A stretch of 64,000 bases of DNA from Pseudomonas sp. AFG_SD02_1510_Pfu_092. GTDB lineage: Bacteria; Pseudomonadota; Gammaproteobacteria; Pseudomonadales; Pseudomonadaceae. A model generated the notes under the pieces. That model was given only the letters and a program-made list of their open reading frames with translations. It was not told the origin of the DNA and did not search any database. A program made the position numbers and the translations under genes. This document shows, in pieces, positions 46,092 to 55,354 of the stretch. Each line of letters begins with the position of its first letter. Position 1 is the first letter of the stretch. The stretch is taken from positions 1 to 64,000 of the forward strand of contig NZ_PUQD01000016.1 in the NCBI RefSeq assembly GCF_003331055.1. Direction: 5' to 3'.

Positions 46092-47375
46092 ATGCCTGTC
46101 GCACCCAACCCACTGCTGCAAGCCAACGCCATTGCCAAGACCCCGCGTGCGGCCATCGCGCAGGCGGACAAACCGCTGCAGGCGCCGGGCGACAAGGGCG
46201 ATGCCTTTGGCCAGGTGATGGCCAGGCAGGGCCGCGACAAGGCGCTCGGGCAGGACGACAAGGTTGCCCAGGCCAAGCCCAAGGACAAGCCGGAAGCGGC
46301 TGCCAGCGGCAAGAAGGAACCGGCCGAGAAAACCGAGGTTGCCGATGACGGCAAGCCATTGCCAGCGGACGATGCCGGCCAGGCCGACAGCGGGCTGCGC
46401 GATGCCAGCCTGGTGGCTGGCCAGGTTACCGACGCCCAGCCCGGCGCACAGCTGATCCAGGCCCAGGCCGAGGCGGTCGCCCCGGTGCTGCAGGCCGCCA
46501 CGGCGCAAGCCCAGGTCAGCGCGCCGCTGGCCGAGCCGCTGAGCGAAGAGCCGCCTGCCGAAGCGGCCTTCGACCCGGATGCCGACCCCCTGGCCAACCT
46601 GCCGACCCTGCGCCTGGCGCTGGAGCACAGCGCCCAGGCCAAGGGCGCTACCTCGGCGCATGCCATCGACCCGGCGCAGGCCCAGGGCGAGGAGGGGCAG
46701 GCCGCCGTCAATACCTTGGCGAACCTGCTGGAGAGTGCCGACAGCGAGAGCGGCGAGGCGGGTGAGCGTGCCTTCGGCGCGCTGCTCGACGAGGGCCTGA
46801 AGGACACCAAGAGTGCCAGCAGCGACACCCGTGTCGATGATTTCGCCAACCGCCTGGCCAGCCTGACCCAGGCTGCCACGGCCAAGACCGCCAACGCCGT
46901 GCCGGCCAATGCCGGCCCGCTGCACCAGCCGCTGCCGATGAACCAGAACGCCTGGACCGAGGGCCTGGTCAACCGGGTCATGTACCTGTCCAGCCAGAAC
47001 CTCAAGTCGGCGGATATCCAGCTGGAACCGGCAGAGCTGGGCCGCCTGGACATTCGCGTCAATGTTGCGACGGACCAGTCGACCCAGATCACGTTCATCA
47101 GCGGCCACGCCGGCGTGCGGGATGCCCTCGACAGCCAGGTGCATCGCCTGCGCGAGCTGTTCGCCCAGCAGGGGCTGGCGCAGCCGGATGTCAACGTCGC
47201 CGACCAGTCGCGCGGGCAGCAACAGCAACAGCAGCAGGCGCAGACCCAGGGCAGCCAATTGTCCGGCGTCGCCGCGCGCCAGGCGGAGCAGGGCGGTGGC
47301 GAGGTGGCCGACAGCGGCCGGCCTGTGGAGCAGCAGGTGGTTATCGGTGACAGTGCGGTCGATTACTACGCCTGA
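46092..47375 (+). CDS. fliK: Flagellar hook-length control protein FliK
   Basis: 427 residues. The N-terminal two thirds are Ala/Gln/Lys-rich and low-complexity, the usual molecular-ruler part, secreted during hook growth. The C-terminal Flg_hook domain (about 280-370; SADIQLEPAELGRLDIRVNV, then VHRLRELFAQQGL) switches FlhB specificity when the hook is complete. A Gln-rich stretch (about 376-390) follows it. ATG 46092 gives MPVAPNPLLQANAIAK. Monocistronic or followed by fliL after a REP pair and a new sigma-54 promoter. Confidence 0.94.
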   Translation: MPVAPNPLLQANAIAKTPRAAIAQADKPLQAPGDKGDAFGQVMARQGRDKALGQDDKVAQAKPKDKPEAAASGKKEPAEKTEVADDGKPLPADDAGQADSGLRDASLVAGQVTDAQPGAQLIQAQAEAVAPVLQAATAQAQVSAPLAEPLSEEPPAEAAFDPDADPLANLPTLRLALEHSAQAKGATSAHAIDPAQAQGEEGQAAVNTLANLLESADSESGEAGERAFGALLDEGLKDTKSASSDTRVDDFANRLASLTQAATAKTANAVPANAGPLHQPLPMNQNAWTEGLVNRVMYLSSQNLKSADIQLEPAELGRLDIRVNVATDQSTQITFISGHAGVRDALDSQVHRLRELFAQQGLAQPDVNVADQSRGQQQQQQQAQTQGSQLSGVAARQAEQGGGEVADSGRPVEQQVVIGDSAVDYYA

Positions 47376-47391
47376 ATTTCTGGTGCTTGTA

Positions 47392-47487
47392 CTGGCCTCT
47401 TCGCGGGTAAACCCGCTCCCACAGGTTCTGCACAGATTTTGGAATGACTGGAAACCCTGTGGGAGCGGGTTTACCCGCGAAGAAGCC
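47392..47487. repeat. Inverted REP pair between fliK and fliL
   Basis: TGGCCTCTTCGCGGGTAAACCC with GCTCCCACAGG (47393-47425) faces CCTGTGGGAGCGGGTTTACCCGCGAAGAAGCC (47456-47487). It lies between the fliK stop and the fliL sigma-54 box. Confidence 0.88.
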
Positions 47488-47527
47488 AGAGCCTTTGTAC
47501 CTGCTGAAACCGACACCCTGCAAAATC

Positions 47528-47543
47528 TGGCATAACACTTGCT
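47528..47543 (+). promoter_or_regulatory. Sigma-54 promoter of fliLMNOPQR-flhB
   Basis: TGGCATAACACTTGCT: TGGCA and TTGCT intact with ten bases between GG and GC. It lies 51 bases before fliL and after the REP pair. Confidence 0.8.
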
Positions 47544-47593
47544 CAAGCCAAGCCATTCTCCCTTGAACTCCCGACGGACGACGGATTATTGGC

Positions 47594-48091
47594 ATGGCGA
47601 AGAGCGAAGCAGTCAAAGACCCCGCCACTAAAGGCAAACTCAAGCTGATCCTGCTGGCCGTAGTGGGCCTGTTGCTGGCGATCGGCCTTTCGGTGGGCGC
47701 TACCTGGTTCATCATGCACAAGAGCGAGCCGGCGCCTGCCGCCGAGGCGGCAACCAGCAACGTCAAGCCGGCGGCCATCTACGAGCCGCTGGCGCCGGCC
47801 TTCGTGGTCAACTTCAACCAGAACGGTCGCCAGCGCTACATGCAGGTGAGCATCACCCTGCAAGGGCGCAACCAGGCCGACCTGGATGCGCTCAAGGTGC
47901 ACATGCCGGTAATTCGCAACAACCTGGTGATGATGTTCTCCGGGCAAGGCTTCGACACCCTGGCCGGCAGCCCCGTGGGCCAGGAAATGCTGCGCCAGAA
48001 GGCCACTGCGGTGGTTCAGGAAGTGGCGCAGAAGGAAGTCGGCAAACCGGTCGTCGACCAGTTGCTGTTCACCAATTTCGTATTGCAGTAG
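47594..48091 (+). CDS. fliL: Flagellar basal body-associated protein FliL
   Basis: 165 residues. One membrane segment near the N-terminus (LILLAVVGLLLAIGLSVGATWFI, about residues 18-40, which I give in outline only) and a periplasmic domain with YEPLAPAFVVNFNQNGRQRYMQV and the C-terminal QLLFTNFVLQ. FliL rings around stator units and supports torque at load. ATG 47594 gives MAKSEAVKDPATK. First gene of a long operon running to flhB. Confidence 0.96.
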   Translation: MAKSEAVKDPATKGKLKLILLAVVGLLLAIGLSVGATWFIMHKSEPAPAAEAATSNVKPAAIYEPLAPAFVVNFNQNGRQRYMQVSITLQGRNQADLDALKVHMPVIRNNLVMMFSGQGFDTLAGSPVGQEMLRQKATAVVQEVAQKEVGKPVVDQLLFTNFVLQ

Positions 48092-48100
48092 GAGTCCGCA

Positions 48101-49069
48101 ATGGCCGTACAGGACCTGCTGTCCCAGGATGAAATCGACGCCCTGTTGCATGGCGTCGACGACGGGCTGGTGCAGACCGAGAGTGCTGCCGAGCCTGGCA
48201 GCATCAAAAGCTACGACCTGACCAGTCAGGACCGTATCGTGCGGGGTCGCATGCCGACCCTGGAAATGATCAACGAGCGTTTCGCCCGCTACACCCGCAT
48301 CAGCATGTTCAACCTGCTGCGTCGCTCCGCCGACGTGGCGGTGGGCGGCGTGCAGGTGATGAAGTTCGGCGAGTACGTGCACTCGCTGTACGTGCCGACC
48401 AGCCTCAACCTGGTCAAGATCAAGCCGCTGCGCGGGACCTCGCTGTTCATCCTCGACGCCAAGCTGGTGTTCAAGCTGGTGGACAACTTCTTCGGTGGCG
48501 ACGGTCGCCACGCCAAGATCGAAGGCCGCGAGTTCACCCCCACCGAGCTGCGCGTGGTGCGCATGGTGCTGGACCAGTGTTTCGTCGACCTCAAGGAAGC
48601 CTGGCAGGCGATCATGCCGGTCACCTTCGAGTACATGAACTCCGAGGTCAACCCGGCCATGGCCAACATCGTCGGCCCCAGCGAGGCGGTGGTGGTGTCC
48701 ACCTTCCACATCGAACTGGACGGCGGTGGCGGCGACCTGCACGTGACCATGCCGTACTCGATGATCGAGCCGGTGCGGGAAATGCTCGATGCCGGCTTCC
48801 AGTCCGACCTGGACGACCAGGACGAGCGCTGGGTCAAGGCGCTGCGCGAGGACGTGCTGGATGTGGCAGTGCCGGTGACCGCCACGGTCGCCCGGCGCCA
48901 GCTGAAGCTGCGCGACATCCTGCACATGCAGCCCGGTGACGTGATCCCGGTGGAGCTGCCCGAGCACCTGGTGCTGCGCGCCAACGGCGTGCCGTCGTTC
49001 AAGGCGCGCCTGGGTTCGCACAAGGGCAACCTGGCGCTGCAGATCATCGACCCGATCGAACGCCGCTGA
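48101..49069 (+). CDS. fliM: Flagellar motor switch protein FliM
   Basis: 322 residues. The N-terminal CheY-P binding motif LLSQDEIDALLHG is at residues 6-18. The middle CheC-like domain includes EFTPTELRVVRMVLDQCF and YMNSEVNPAMANIVGPSE; the C-terminal SpoA domain joins FliN (LRDILHMQPGDVIPVELPEHL). Ten bases after fliL with AGGAGT before ATG 48101. Confidence 0.98.
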   Translation: MAVQDLLSQDEIDALLHGVDDGLVQTESAAEPGSIKSYDLTSQDRIVRGRMPTLEMINERFARYTRISMFNLLRRSADVAVGGVQVMKFGEYVHSLYVPTSLNLVKIKPLRGTSLFILDAKLVFKLVDNFFGGDGRHAKIEGREFTPTELRVVRMVLDQCFVDLKEAWQAIMPVTFEYMNSEVNPAMANIVGPSEAVVVSTFHIELDGGGGDLHVTMPYSMIEPVREMLDAGFQSDLDDQDERWVKALREDVLDVAVPVTATVARRQLKLRDILHMQPGDVIPVELPEHLVLRANGVPSFKARLGSHKGNLALQIIDPIERR

Positions 49070-49116
49070 CGGCGTGCCGGTCACCCTTAACGAATTGAAT
49101 GCCTGTCGAGGAAATC

Positions 49117-49587
49117 ATGGCTAACGAAAACGAGATCACCTCCGCCGAGGACCAGGCACTGGCCGATGAATGGGCTGCGGCACTGGAAGAAACCGGTGCG
49201 GCCGGCCAGGACGACATCGATGCACTGCTCGGTGGCGACACCGGCAGCAGCACCGGCGGCGCCGGCCGCCTGCCGATGGAAGAGTTCGCCAGCTCGCCGA
49301 AGCCGAACGAAAACGTCAGCCTCGAAGGCCCGAACCTGGATGTGATCCTGGACATCCCGGTGAGCATTTCCATGGAAGTGGGCAGCACCGAGATCAACAT
49401 CCGCAACCTGCTGCAGCTCAACCAGGGCTCGGTGATCGAGCTCGACCGCCTGGCCGGCGAGCCGCTCGACGTGCTGGTCAACGGCACGCTGATCGCCCAT
49501 GGCGAAGTGGTGGTGGTCAACGAGAAGTTCGGCATCCGCCTGACCGACGTGATCAGCCCCAGCGAACGTATCAAGAAGCTGCGCTGA
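49117..49587 (+). CDS. fliN: Flagellar motor switch protein FliN
   Basis: 156 residues. The C-terminal SpoA domain (about 75-155) has LDVILDIPVSISMEVGSTEI and LLQLNQGSVIELDRLAGEPLD, then GEVVVVNEKFGIRLTDVI. The N-terminal 70 residues are acidic and contain QDDIDALLGG. ATG 49099 is also in frame, six codons upstream, but GAGGAA at 49108-49113 and the family start MANENEITS favour 49117. Part of the rotor C ring. Confidence 0.95.
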   Translation: MANENEITSAEDQALADEWAAALEETGAAGQDDIDALLGGDTGSSTGGAGRLPMEEFASSPKPNENVSLEGPNLDVILDIPVSISMEVGSTEINIRNLLQLNQGSVIELDRLAGEPLDVLVNGTLIAHGEVVVVNEKFGIRLTDVISPSERIKKLR

Positions 49588-49599
49588 GTGAGGGGCACG

Positions 49600-50034
49600 A
49601 TGCGCGCCATCGCCGCATTCGCCGCGCTGCTCGCCAGCCAGGCCTGCCTGGCCGCGGCCACGCCAGCGGCGACCCCGACGGCTGCGCCGGGCAGCCTGGG
49701 CGGGCAGCTGGCGCAGATGGTCTTCGGCCTGTTGCTGGTGGTTGGCCTGATCTTCTTCCTCGCCTGGCTGCTGCGCCGCCTGCAGAGCACGGCGGTGAAG
49801 GGCGGGCAGGTGATCGAGATCGTCGGCAGCCGGGCCATCGGCCCGCGTGACCGCCTGCTGCTGGTGCAGGTGGGCAAGGCGCAGATCCTGATCGGCCATA
49901 CCCCCGGCAGCATCGAGGCCCTGCATGTGCTGGCCGAACCCGTGGACGTGCCGGAAAGCGCCCGCCAGGCGACCCCAGAGTTTGCCCAGCGGCTGATGGA
50001 GCTGATGGGCAAGGACCCTAAGGACAAGAAGTGA
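49600..50034 (+). CDS. fliO: Flagellar biosynthesis protein FliO
   Basis: 144 residues. A signal-like hydrophobic N-terminus ([18 protein letters not shown]), a single membrane segment ([20 protein letters not shown]) and a cytosolic FliO domain ([20 protein letters not shown], then [13 protein letters not shown]). FliO helps the FliP-FliR core of the export gate assemble. A GTG at 49588 is in frame, but GAGGGG at 49590-49595 points to ATG 49600. It overlaps fliP by one base. Confidence 0.92.
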   Translation: MRAIAAFAALLASQACLAAATPAATPTAAPGSLGGQLAQMVFGLLLVVGLIFFLAWLLRRLQSTAVKGGQVIEIVGSRAIGPRDRLLLVQVGKAQILIGHTPGSIEALHVLAEPVDVPESARQATPEFAQRLMELMGKDPKDKK

Positions 50035-50792
50035 TGAGCGGCGCGCTGCGTATTTTGTTGACTTTGGCGCTGCTGTTGCTGGTTGCGCCGCAGGCCCTGG
50101 CGGCCGACCCGCTGTCGATCCCGGCCATTACCCTGTCCAATACCGCGGACGGGCAGCAGGAATATTCGGTCAGCCTGCAGATCCTGATGATCATGACGGC
50201 GCTGAGCTTCATTCCAGCGTTCGTCATCCTGATGACCAGCTTCACCCGCATCATCATCGTCTTCTCGATCCTGCGCCAGGCCCTGGGCCTGCAGCAGACG
50301 CCGTCGAACCAGATCCTCACCGGCATGGCGCTGTTCCTGACCATGTTCATCATGGCCCCGGTGTTCGACCGGGTGAACCAGAACGCGCTGCAGCCGTACC
50401 TGAACGAGCAGCTGACTGCCCAGCAGGCCATCGACAAGGCCCAGGGGCCGCTCAAGGACTTCATGCTGGCGCAAACCCGGCAAAGCGACCTCGACCTGTT
50501 CATGCGCCTTTCCAAACGCACCGACATCGCCGGCCCCGACCAGGTGCCGCTGACGATTCTGGTGCCGGCGTTCGTCACGTCCGAGCTGAAAACCGCGTTC
50601 CAGATCGGCTTCATGATCTTCATTCCGTTCCTGATCATCGACATGGTGGTGGCCAGTGTGCTGATGGCCATGGGCATGATGATGCTGTCGCCGCTGATCA
50701 TCTCGCTGCCGTTCAAGATCATGCTGTTCGTGCTGGTCGATGGCTGGGCGCTGATCATGGGCACCCTGGCCAGCAGTTTCGGCGGCGTCTGA
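50034..50792 (+). CDS. fliP: Flagellar export gate protein FliP
   Basis: 252 residues. A cleavable signal peptide ([19 protein letters not shown]) and four membrane segments. Signature motifs [21 protein letters not shown] and [21 protein letters not shown] are typical of FliP/SctR. Five FliP subunits form the core of the type III export channel. ATG 50034 shares its A with the fliO TGA; GTG 50031 is also in frame. Confidence 0.97.
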   Translation: MSGALRILLTLALLLLVAPQALAADPLSIPAITLSNTADGQQEYSVSLQILMIMTALSFIPAFVILMTSFTRIIIVFSILRQALGLQQTPSNQILTGMALFLTMFIMAPVFDRVNQNALQPYLNEQLTAQQAIDKAQGPLKDFMLAQTRQSDLDLFMRLSKRTDIAGPDQVPLTILVPAFVTSELKTAFQIGFMIFIPFLIIDMVVASVLMAMGMMMLSPLIISLPFKIMLFVLVDGWALIMGTLASSFGGV

Positions 50793-50813
50793 CGCCGTCA
50801 AGGAGAGCCGCCG

Positions 50814-51083
50814 ATGACACCTGAAGTCGCTGTCGACCTGTTTCGCGATGCCCTGTGGCTGACCACCCTGATGGTCGCCATCCTGGTGATTCCGAGCCTG
50901 CTGGTGGGCCTGGTGGTGGCGATGTTCCAGGCCGCCACGCAAATCAACGAACAAACCCTGAGCTTCCTGCCGCGCCTGCTGGTGATGCTGGTCACGCTGA
51001 TCGTCGCCGGGCCGTGGCTGGTGCAGAAGTTCATGGAATACATCACCAGCCTGTACACCAGCATTCCGCAGCTGATCGGTTGA
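50814..51083 (+). CDS. fliQ: Flagellar export gate protein FliQ
   Basis: 89 residues with two membrane segments (TTLMVAILVIPSLLVGLVVAM and LLVMLVTLIVAGPWLV) and the conserved FQAATQINEQTLSFLP loop. Normal length for FliQ/SctS. AAGGAGAGCCGCCG precedes ATG 50814, and fliR follows after 7 bases. Confidence 0.97.
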   Translation: MTPEVAVDLFRDALWLTTLMVAILVIPSLLVGLVVAMFQAATQINEQTLSFLPRLLVMLVTLIVAGPWLVQKFMEYITSLYTSIPQLIG

Positions 51084-51090
51084 CGCCGCG

Positions 51091-51867
51091 ATGCTCGAAC
51101 TGACCGACACGCAGATCGGCACCTGGGTCGCCACCTTCATCCTGCCGTTGTTCAGGGTGACCGCGGTGCTGATGACCATGCCGATCTTCGGCACGCGCAT
51201 GCTGCCGGCGCGGGTGCGCCTGTATGCGGCGCTGGCGATTACCGTGGTGATCGTGCCGGCCCTGCCGCCGCTGCCCGAGTTCGACCCGCTGAGCCTGCGC
51301 GGCCTGTTGCTGTGTGCCGAACAGATCATCGTCGGCGCGTTGTTCGGCCTGGCCTTGCAGTTGTTGTTCCAGGCGTTCGTGATCGCCGGGCAGGTGGTCG
51401 CGGTGCAGATGGGCATGGCCTTCGCCTCGATGGTCGACCCGGCCAACGGCGTCAACGTGGCGGTGATCAGCCAGTTCATGACCATGCTGGTGAGCGTGCT
51501 GTTCCTGCTGATGAACGGCCACCTGGTGGTGTTCGAAGTGGTGACCGAAAGCTTCACCACCTTGCCGGTGGGCAATGCCCTGGTGGTCAACCATTTCTGG
51601 GAGCTGGCGGGGCGCCTGGGCTGGGTGTTCGGCGCCGGCCTGCTGCTGGTTCTGCCGGCCATCGCCGCGCTGCTGGTGGTCAACATCGCCTTTGGCGTCA
51701 TGACCCGCGCCGCGCCGCAGCTGAACATCTTCTCCATCGGTTTTCCGCTGACCCTGGTCATGGGCATGTTCATTTTCTGGGTCGGCCTTGCCGACATACT
51801 GTCCCATTACCAGGCATTGGCCAGCGAAGCGCTGCAATGGCTGCGTGAGCTGGCGAGGGCGCGCTGA
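51091..51867 (+). CDS. fliR: Flagellar export gate protein FliR
   Basis: 258 residues with about six membrane segments. Family motifs include FRVTAVLMTMPIFGTRMLPARVR near residue 25 and QVVAVQMGMAFASMVDPANGV in the middle. FliR completes the FliP5-FliQ4-FliR1 export core. ATG 51091 follows seven bases after fliQ; flhB starts 2 bases after its stop. Confidence 0.96.
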   Translation: MLELTDTQIGTWVATFILPLFRVTAVLMTMPIFGTRMLPARVRLYAALAITVVIVPALPPLPEFDPLSLRGLLLCAEQIIVGALFGLALQLLFQAFVIAGQVVAVQMGMAFASMVDPANGVNVAVISQFMTMLVSVLFLLMNGHLVVFEVVTESFTTLPVGNALVVNHFWELAGRLGWVFGAGLLLVLPAIAALLVVNIAFGVMTRAAPQLNIFSIGFPLTLVMGMFIFWVGLADILSHYQALASEALQWLRELARAR

Positions 51868-51869
51868 GC

Positions 51870-53012
51870 ATGGCAGAAAGCGAAAGCGGTCAGGACAAGA
51901 CAGAGGAACCCACCGACAAACGCAAGCGCGATGCCCGCGAGAAAGGCGAGATCGCGCGCTCCAAGGAGCTGAACACGGTGGCGGTGACCCTGGCTGGCGC
52001 CGGTGGCCTGCTGGCGTTCGGCGGCCACTTGGCCGAGACGCTGCTGGCGTTGATGCACATGAACTTCAGCCTGACCCGCGAGATCATCGTCGACGAGCGC
52101 TCCATGGGCGCCTTTCTGCTGGCCTCGGGCAAGATGGCCATCTGGGCGGTGCAGCCGATACTGATCCTGTTGTTCGTGATTTCCTTCGTCGCGCCGATTG
52201 CCCTCGGCGGTATGGTGTTTTCCGGCAGCCTGCTGCAGCCCAAGTTCAGACGCATGAACCCGTTGTCCGGGATCAAGCGCATGTTCTCGATGAATGCGCT
52301 GACCGAGCTGGTGAAGGCGCTCGCCAAGTTTTTCGTGATTCTGGTGGTGGCGGTGGTGGTGCTGGTCAATGACCGTCAGGCGCTGCTGTCGATCGCCAAC
52401 GAGCCACTGGAGCAGGCGATCATCCACAGCCTGCAAGTGGTGGGCTGGAGCGCCTTGTGGATGGCCGCCGGGCTGCTGCTGATTGCCGCCGCGGACGTGC
52501 CGTTCCAGCTGTGGCAGACGCACAAGAAGCTGAAGATGACCAAGCAGGAGATCAAGGACGAATACAAGGACAGCGAGGGCAAGCCCGAGGTCAAGCAACG
52601 TATTCGCCAGCTGCAGCGCGAGGCTTCGCAGCGGCGCATGATGGCGGCGGTGCCGCAGGCTGATGTGATCATCACCAACCCGACCCACTATGCCGTGGCC
52701 CTGCAGTACGACCCGGAGAAGGGCGGGGCGGCACCGTTGCTGCTGGCCAAGGGCACCGATTTCATCGCCTTGAAGATTCGCGAGATCGGCGTGGAGCACA
52801 AGGTGCAGATTCTCGAATCGCCGGCGCTGGCGCGGGCGATCTACTACTCCACCGAGCTGGAGCAGGAAATCCCGGCCGGTTTGTACCTGGCGGTGGCGCA
52901 AGTGCTGGCCTATGTGTTCCAGATCCGCCAGTACCGCGCGGGCAGGGGCAAACGCCCGGAGCCGCTCAAGGACGACCTGCCGATTCCGCCGGACCTGCGC
53001 CGCGACAGTTGA
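51870..53012 (+). CDS. flhB: Flagellar export switch protein FlhB
   Basis: 380 residues. N-terminal charged start (ESGQDKTEEPTDKRKRDARE), four membrane segments to about residue 210, then the cytosolic switch domain. The self-cleavage motif NPTH is at 270-273 (VIITNPTHYAVALQY), the position known for FlhB. Cleavage allows the change from hook to filament export after the FliK signal. ATG 51870 comes right after fliR; last gene of the fliL operon before a REP pair. Confidence 0.97.
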   Translation: MAESESGQDKTEEPTDKRKRDAREKGEIARSKELNTVAVTLAGAGGLLAFGGHLAETLLALMHMNFSLTREIIVDERSMGAFLLASGKMAIWAVQPILILLFVISFVAPIALGGMVFSGSLLQPKFRRMNPLSGIKRMFSMNALTELVKALAKFFVILVVAVVVLVNDRQALLSIANEPLEQAIIHSLQVVGWSALWMAAGLLLIAAADVPFQLWQTHKKLKMTKQEIKDEYKDSEGKPEVKQRIRQLQREASQRRMMAAVPQADVIITNPTHYAVALQYDPEKGGAAPLLLAKGTDFIALKIREIGVEHKVQILESPALARAIYYSTELEQEIPAGLYLAVAQVLAYVFQIRQYRAGRGKRPEPLKDDLPIPPDLRRDS

Positions 53013-53028
53013 TCTTGGGGCAGGGCTG

Positions 53029-53112
53029 CCGGCCTCTTCGCGGGCATGCCCGCTCCCACAGGTACGGCGTGAGGCTCCTGTGGGAGCGGGCGCGCCCGCG
53101 AAGAGGCCGGTA
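53029..53112. repeat. Inverted REP pair between flhB and flhA
   Basis: CCGGCCTCTTCGCGGGCATG with CCCGCTCCCACAGG (53029-53062) faces CCTGTGGGAGCGGGCGCGCCCGCGAAGAGGCCGG (53078-53111). The second arm is nearly identical to the unit at 39-71. Confidence 0.9.
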
Positions 53113-53143
53113 CAGGCAACATAAATCCCCCGCCGAGCAAAGT

Positions 53144-53159
53144 TGGAAGGCTTCTTGCA
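53144..53159 (+). promoter_or_regulatory. Sigma-54 promoter of flhA
   Basis: TGGAAGGCTTCTTGCA: TGG and TTGCA with the required ten bases between GG and GC; the middle of the -24 element is less conserved. It is placed 33 bases after the REP pair and 55 before flhA. Confidence 0.7.
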
Positions 53160-53213
53160 AAGCCAGCGCCAGGCGTCACCTGGCGTCAAAGTTTTGCATC
53201 AAGAGGACTCGCG

Positions 53214-55343
53214 GTGGATCGCACTCAGTTAATCAGCAACGCCCGTAACAACCTGGCCGGGCTCGGCCGGGGCAACCTGGGTGTGCCGCTGTTGCTGCTG
53301 GTGATGTTGGCAATGATGATGTTGCCGATACCGCCGTTCCTGCTCGACGTGTTCTTCACCTTCAACATCGCCCTGTCGATCGTGGTTTTGCTGGTCTGCG
53401 TGTATGCCCTGCGCCCGCTCGACTTCGCCGCGTTCCCGACCATCCTGCTGGTCGCCACGCTGCTGCGCCTGGCGCTGAACGTGGCCTCCACCCGCGTGGT
53501 CATGCTTCACGGCCAGGAAGGCCACGGCGCCGCGGGCAAGGTGATCCAGGCCTTCGGCGAAGTGGTGATCGGCGGTAACTATGTGGTCGGCGCCGTGGTG
53601 TTCGCCATCCTCATGATCATCAACTTCGTGGTGGTGACCAAGGGCGCCGGGCGGATCTCGGAAGTCAGCGCGCGTTTCACCCTTGACGCCATGCCCGGCA
53701 AGCAAATGGCCATCGACGCCGACCTCAACGCCGGCCTGATCGACCAGGCCCAGGCCAAGCACCGGCGTGCCGAAGTGGCGCAGGAAGCCGAGTTCTACGG
53801 CTCGATGGACGGTGCCAGCAAGTTTGTCCGCGGTGACGCCGTCGCCGGCTTGCTGATCCTGTTCATCAACCTGATCGGCGGCATGCTGATCGGTATGCTG
53901 CAGCACGGCATGACCTTCGCCGATGCCGGCAAGGTCTACGCCTTGCTGACCATCGGTGACGGTTTGGTGGCGCAATTGCCATCACTGCTGTTGTCCACCG
54001 CTGCCGCGATCATGGTTACCCGGGCCTCCGGCTCCGAGGACATGGGCAAGCTGATCAACCGGCAGATGTTCGATTCGCCCAAGGCGCTGGCGGTGTCCGG
54101 CGCGCTGATGATCGTCATGGGCCTGGTGCCGGGCATGCCGCACGTGGCCTTCCTCAGCCTCGGCCTGCTGGCCGGCGGCGGCGCCTACCTGGTGTGGAAG
54201 AAGCAGCAGAAGGCCAAGCTGGAAGCAGTGAAAGAGGCGCAGCGCCAGCAGGACCTGCTGCCCTCGCCACAGCGCGCGCTGGAAACCAAGGAGCTGGGCT
54301 GGGACGACGTCACGCCGATCGACATGATCGGCCTGGAAGTCGGTTACCGGCTGATCCCGCTGGTCGACCGCAACCAGGGCGGCCAGTTGCTGGCGCGGAT
54401 CAAGGGCGTGCGCAAGAAACTGTCGCAGGACCTGGGCTTCCTCATGCCCACCGTGCACATCCGCGATAACCTCGACCTGCAGCCGAGCGCCTACCGCCTG
54501 ACCCTGATGGGGGTGATCCTGGCGGAGGCGGAGATCTACCCGGACCGCGAACTGGCGATCAACCCCGGGCAGGTGTTCGGTACCCTCAACGGCATCGCCG
54601 CGCGCGACCCGGCGTTTGGCCTGGAGGCGGTGTGGATCGACATCGGCCAACGCGCCCAGGCGCAGTCGCTGGGCTACACCGTGGTCGACGCCAGTACCGT
54701 GGTGGCCACCCACCTCAACCAGATCCTGCAGAAGCATTGCCACGAGCTGATCGGCCATGAAGAGGTGCAGCAGCTGTTGCAGGTGTTGTCCAAGGCTTCG
54801 CCTAAACTTGCAGAAGAGCTGGTACCGGGTGTCATTTCCTTGTCGGGCCTGCTCAAGGTGCTGCAAGCGCTGTTGTCGGAACAGGTACCGGTGCGCGATA
54901 TTCGTAGTATCGCCGAGGCGATCGCGAACAACGCCGGCAAGAGTCAAGATACCGCCGCCCTGGTCGCGGCAGTGCGCGTCGGATTGTGTCGCGCCATCGT
55001 GCAAAGCATTGTCGGCATTGAGTCGGAGCTGCCAGTGATTACCTTGGAGCCAAGGTTGGAACAGATCTTGCTCAATAGTCTGCAACGGGCCGGGCAAGGT
55101 CAGGAAGACGGTGTTCTTCTGGAGCCGAGCATGGCCGAAAAGCTGCAGCGTTCGTTGATCGAGGCAGCTCAGCGTCAGGAAATGCAGGGCCAGCCGGCCA
55201 TCCTGCTGGTCGCCGGCCCGATTCGCGCCATGTTGTCGCGTTTCGGTCGCCTGGCTGTACCGAATCTGCATGTGCTGGCGTATCAGGAAATTCCTGATAA
55301 CAAGCAAGTCACCATCGTTGCCACCGTGGGCCCTAACGGCTGA
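53214..55343 (+). CDS. flhA: Flagellar export gate protein FlhA
   Basis: 709 residues. About eight membrane segments in residues 20-330 with the conserved FHIPEP-type cytosolic loop (TKGAGRISEVSARFTLDAMPGKQMAIDADLNAGLI, residues about 143-177, cited as a region). The C-terminal cytosolic half (about 350-709) is the chaperone/substrate docking nonamer. The start is GTG 53214, 8 bases after AGAGGA; it gives MDRTQLISNARNN. Opens a group with flhF, fleN and fliA. Confidence 0.98.
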   Translation: MDRTQLISNARNNLAGLGRGNLGVPLLLLVMLAMMMLPIPPFLLDVFFTFNIALSIVVLLVCVYALRPLDFAAFPTILLVATLLRLALNVASTRVVMLHGQEGHGAAGKVIQAFGEVVIGGNYVVGAVVFAILMIINFVVVTKGAGRISEVSARFTLDAMPGKQMAIDADLNAGLIDQAQAKHRRAEVAQEAEFYGSMDGASKFVRGDAVAGLLILFINLIGGMLIGMLQHGMTFADAGKVYALLTIGDGLVAQLPSLLLSTAAAIMVTRASGSEDMGKLINRQMFDSPKALAVSGALMIVMGLVPGMPHVAFLSLGLLAGGGAYLVWKKQQKAKLEAVKEAQRQQDLLPSPQRALETKELGWDDVTPIDMIGLEVGYRLIPLVDRNQGGQLLARIKGVRKKLSQDLGFLMPTVHIRDNLDLQPSAYRLTLMGVILAEAEIYPDRELAINPGQVFGTLNGIAARDPAFGLEAVWIDIGQRAQAQSLGYTVVDASTVVATHLNQILQKHCHELIGHEEVQQLLQVLSKASPKLAEELVPGVISLSGLLKVLQALLSEQVPVRDIRSIAEAIANNAGKSQDTAALVAAVRVGLCRAIVQSIVGIESELPVITLEPRLEQILLNSLQRAGQGQEDGVLLEPSMAEKLQRSLIEAAQRQEMQGQPAILLVAGPIRAMLSRFGRLAVPNLHVLAYQEIPDNKQVTIVATVGPNG

Positions 55344-55354
55344 GGTAGGGGATA

